DNA of 6,476 nt from the NCBI GenBank assembly GCA_023663205.1, contig JAMPHX010000074.1, positions 1 through 6,476 on the forward strand. The letters run 5' to 3'. The notes below the pieces were generated by a model that was given only the letters and a program-made list of their open reading frames with translations, did no database searches and was not told the origin of the DNA. The translations under genes and the position numbers were made by a program. Shown one piece after another: positions 6,147 through 6,476 of this stretch; position 1 is the stretch's first letter, and each line of letters begins with the position of its first letter. Source of the DNA: Corallococcus sp. (GTDB lineage: Bacteria; Bacillota; Clostridia; Christensenellales; CAG-314).

Positions 6147-6225
6147 GACCATTTGGGGGTTTACTCTAAAATTTAATATTTGTTATATTTGCCGAAAGAC
6201 AAACACAATTTGACATTATCAATCT

Positions 6226-6476
6226 CTAATCATTCGTAACATTGATGCCCTTGAACTTCTTTATATATTGTTTGGCGCGTTTCGCTTCGGCATTGCGTTC
6301 AATAATAGCTACGTCTGCCGCTTCCCAAACAAATAACGTCCCGCTTATGTTTATAATATCGAATATTATCTGAGGCCAATCTAAACGGCTTAACAAATAA
6401 CTGACAAGCAATATTACGCAGCCGCCTGCAAGCAACGACAGCCCCGTAATATTTTTGCGGCGGCGATCAAGTTCGA
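6226..6476 (-). CDS. Hypothetical small two-helix membrane protein, N-terminus beyond the right edge
   Basis: The frame stays open to the window edge, so the gene begins outside; 82 residues and a stop (TAG, 6226-6228 on the minus strand) are visible. A TTG at 6433-6435 could be read as a start, but the frame continues upstream with ELDRRRK and no ribosome site supports that TTG. The visible chain has a basic stretch (ELDRRRK), a hydrophobic helix (about visible residues 8-27, with LLAGGCVILLVSYLL), a short loop RLDWP, a second hydrophobic segment with IINISGTLFVWEAADVAI, and a basic tail (AKRAKQYIKKFKG). Positive charge on both sides predicts a hairpin with both ends in the cytoplasm. The second helix with its WEAAD motif resembles a small membrane family of Bacillota that I cannot name. 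It converges with trkH across the repeat-rich gap. Function unknown. Confidence 0.7.
   Translation of the reverse strand, partial: ELDRRRKNITGLSLLAGGCVILLVSYLLSRLDWPQIIFDIINISGTLFVWEAADVAIIERNAEAKRAKQYIKKFKGINVTND

Larger units (their letters stand above)
5921..6168. mobile_element. Candidate 248-bp MITE-like or structured element with 9-bp terminal inverted repeats
   Basis: TAGAGTAAA (5921-5929) and its exact complement TTTACTCTA (6160-6168) bound the most structured part of the intergenic region. The flanks are AAA on both sides, which could be a 3-bp target duplication, but in A-rich sequence that is weak. Inside are four further inverted repeats and no gene, the make-up expected of a non-autonomous element. 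A 9-bp inverted match within this span could arise by chance at roughly the one-in-ten level, so the boundaries are tentative. A structured RNA is the main alternative. Confidence 0.35.
5798..6225. other. 428-nt intergenic region dense in repeats and hairpins
   Basis: No credible gene lies between trkH and the gene at the right edge. The stretch changes character along its length: GC-rich with a 21-bp tandem repeat (5849-5890), A/T-rich with small palindromes (5921-5973), a GC-rich long hairpin (6008-6093), GTTAG-containing repeats with a compact palindrome (6103-6146), then A/T-rich sequence. Two open frames cross it (plus 5799-5960; minus 5775-6152, 125 codons), but both lack ribosome sites, and the minus frame codes for an Arg/Cys-rich chain running straight through the hairpins. 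They look accidental. The individual repeats are listed separately. Confidence 0.6.

Noticed and set aside
5775..6152. 125-codon open frame on the minus strand through the repeat region
   Set aside because: It has no ribosome site, is very rich in Arg and Cys, overlaps the trkH end and runs through both arms of the long hairpin. It is most likely open by chance in GC-rich sequence.
6094..6168. Integron attC site
   Set aside because: GTTRRRY and RYYYAAC boxes are present but in reversed order and 2 nt apart, and no partner box stands at a suitable distance on either side.
5798..6225. CRISPR array, tRNA, tmRNA, RNase P or SRP RNA
   Set aside because: No regular repeat-spacer pattern, cloverleaf or conserved core of these RNAs is visible on either strand.

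Overview
The window reads as chromosomal DNA of a Bacillota bacterium, most likely an uncultured member of the Clostridia. The reasons are the gene content (spmA-spmB, a DegV/FakB-type lipid-binding protein, a TrkA-TrkH potassium system), the clear Shine-Dalgarno sites in front of most genes, and housekeeping-type promoters of the -35/17 bp/-10 form. Base composition is intermediate and even, and no transposase, integrase or phage gene is visible. The genus cannot be told from this window alone.

Layout. Positions 1-382 (minus) hold the first 127 codons of metG, methionyl-tRNA synthetase, cut by the left edge, with a near-consensus promoter at 478-506. Diverging from it on the plus strand, spmA (522-1082) and spmB (1079-1582) overlap by 4 nt and encode the two spore-maturation / nucleoside-recognition membrane proteins. 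degV (1713-2591) is a single-gene unit with its own promoter (1635-1663), a good ribosome site and an intrinsic terminator (2656-2685). A 281-nt gap without a convincing gene follows. It ends in an extended -10 promoter (2904-2932) for trkA (2967-4310) and trkH (4337-5797), the regulatory and pore subunits of a Trk/Ktr-type K+ uptake system, 26 nt apart and presumably co-transcribed.

From 5798 to 6225 there is a 428-nt intergenic stretch that is not ordinary. It holds a 21-bp imperfect tandem repeat, several inverted repeats, one long imperfect hairpin of about 25 paired bases per arm (6008-6093), and a perfect 8-bp inverted repeat with a 2-nt centre (6129-6146). The interval 5921-6168 is bounded by a perfect 9-bp inverted repeat. 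This could be a small non-autonomous mobile or dispersed repeat (MITE/REP-like) or a structured RNA, and it is the part of the window most worth following up. At the right edge (6226-6476, minus) is the C-terminal part of an unrecognised small two-helix membrane protein.

Functionally the genes are a mix: translation (metG), sporulation or envelope (spmAB), fatty-acid handling (degV) and ion homeostasis (trkAH). Only spmA-spmB and trkA-trkH form functional pairs. No defence system, biosynthetic cluster or phage is visible.
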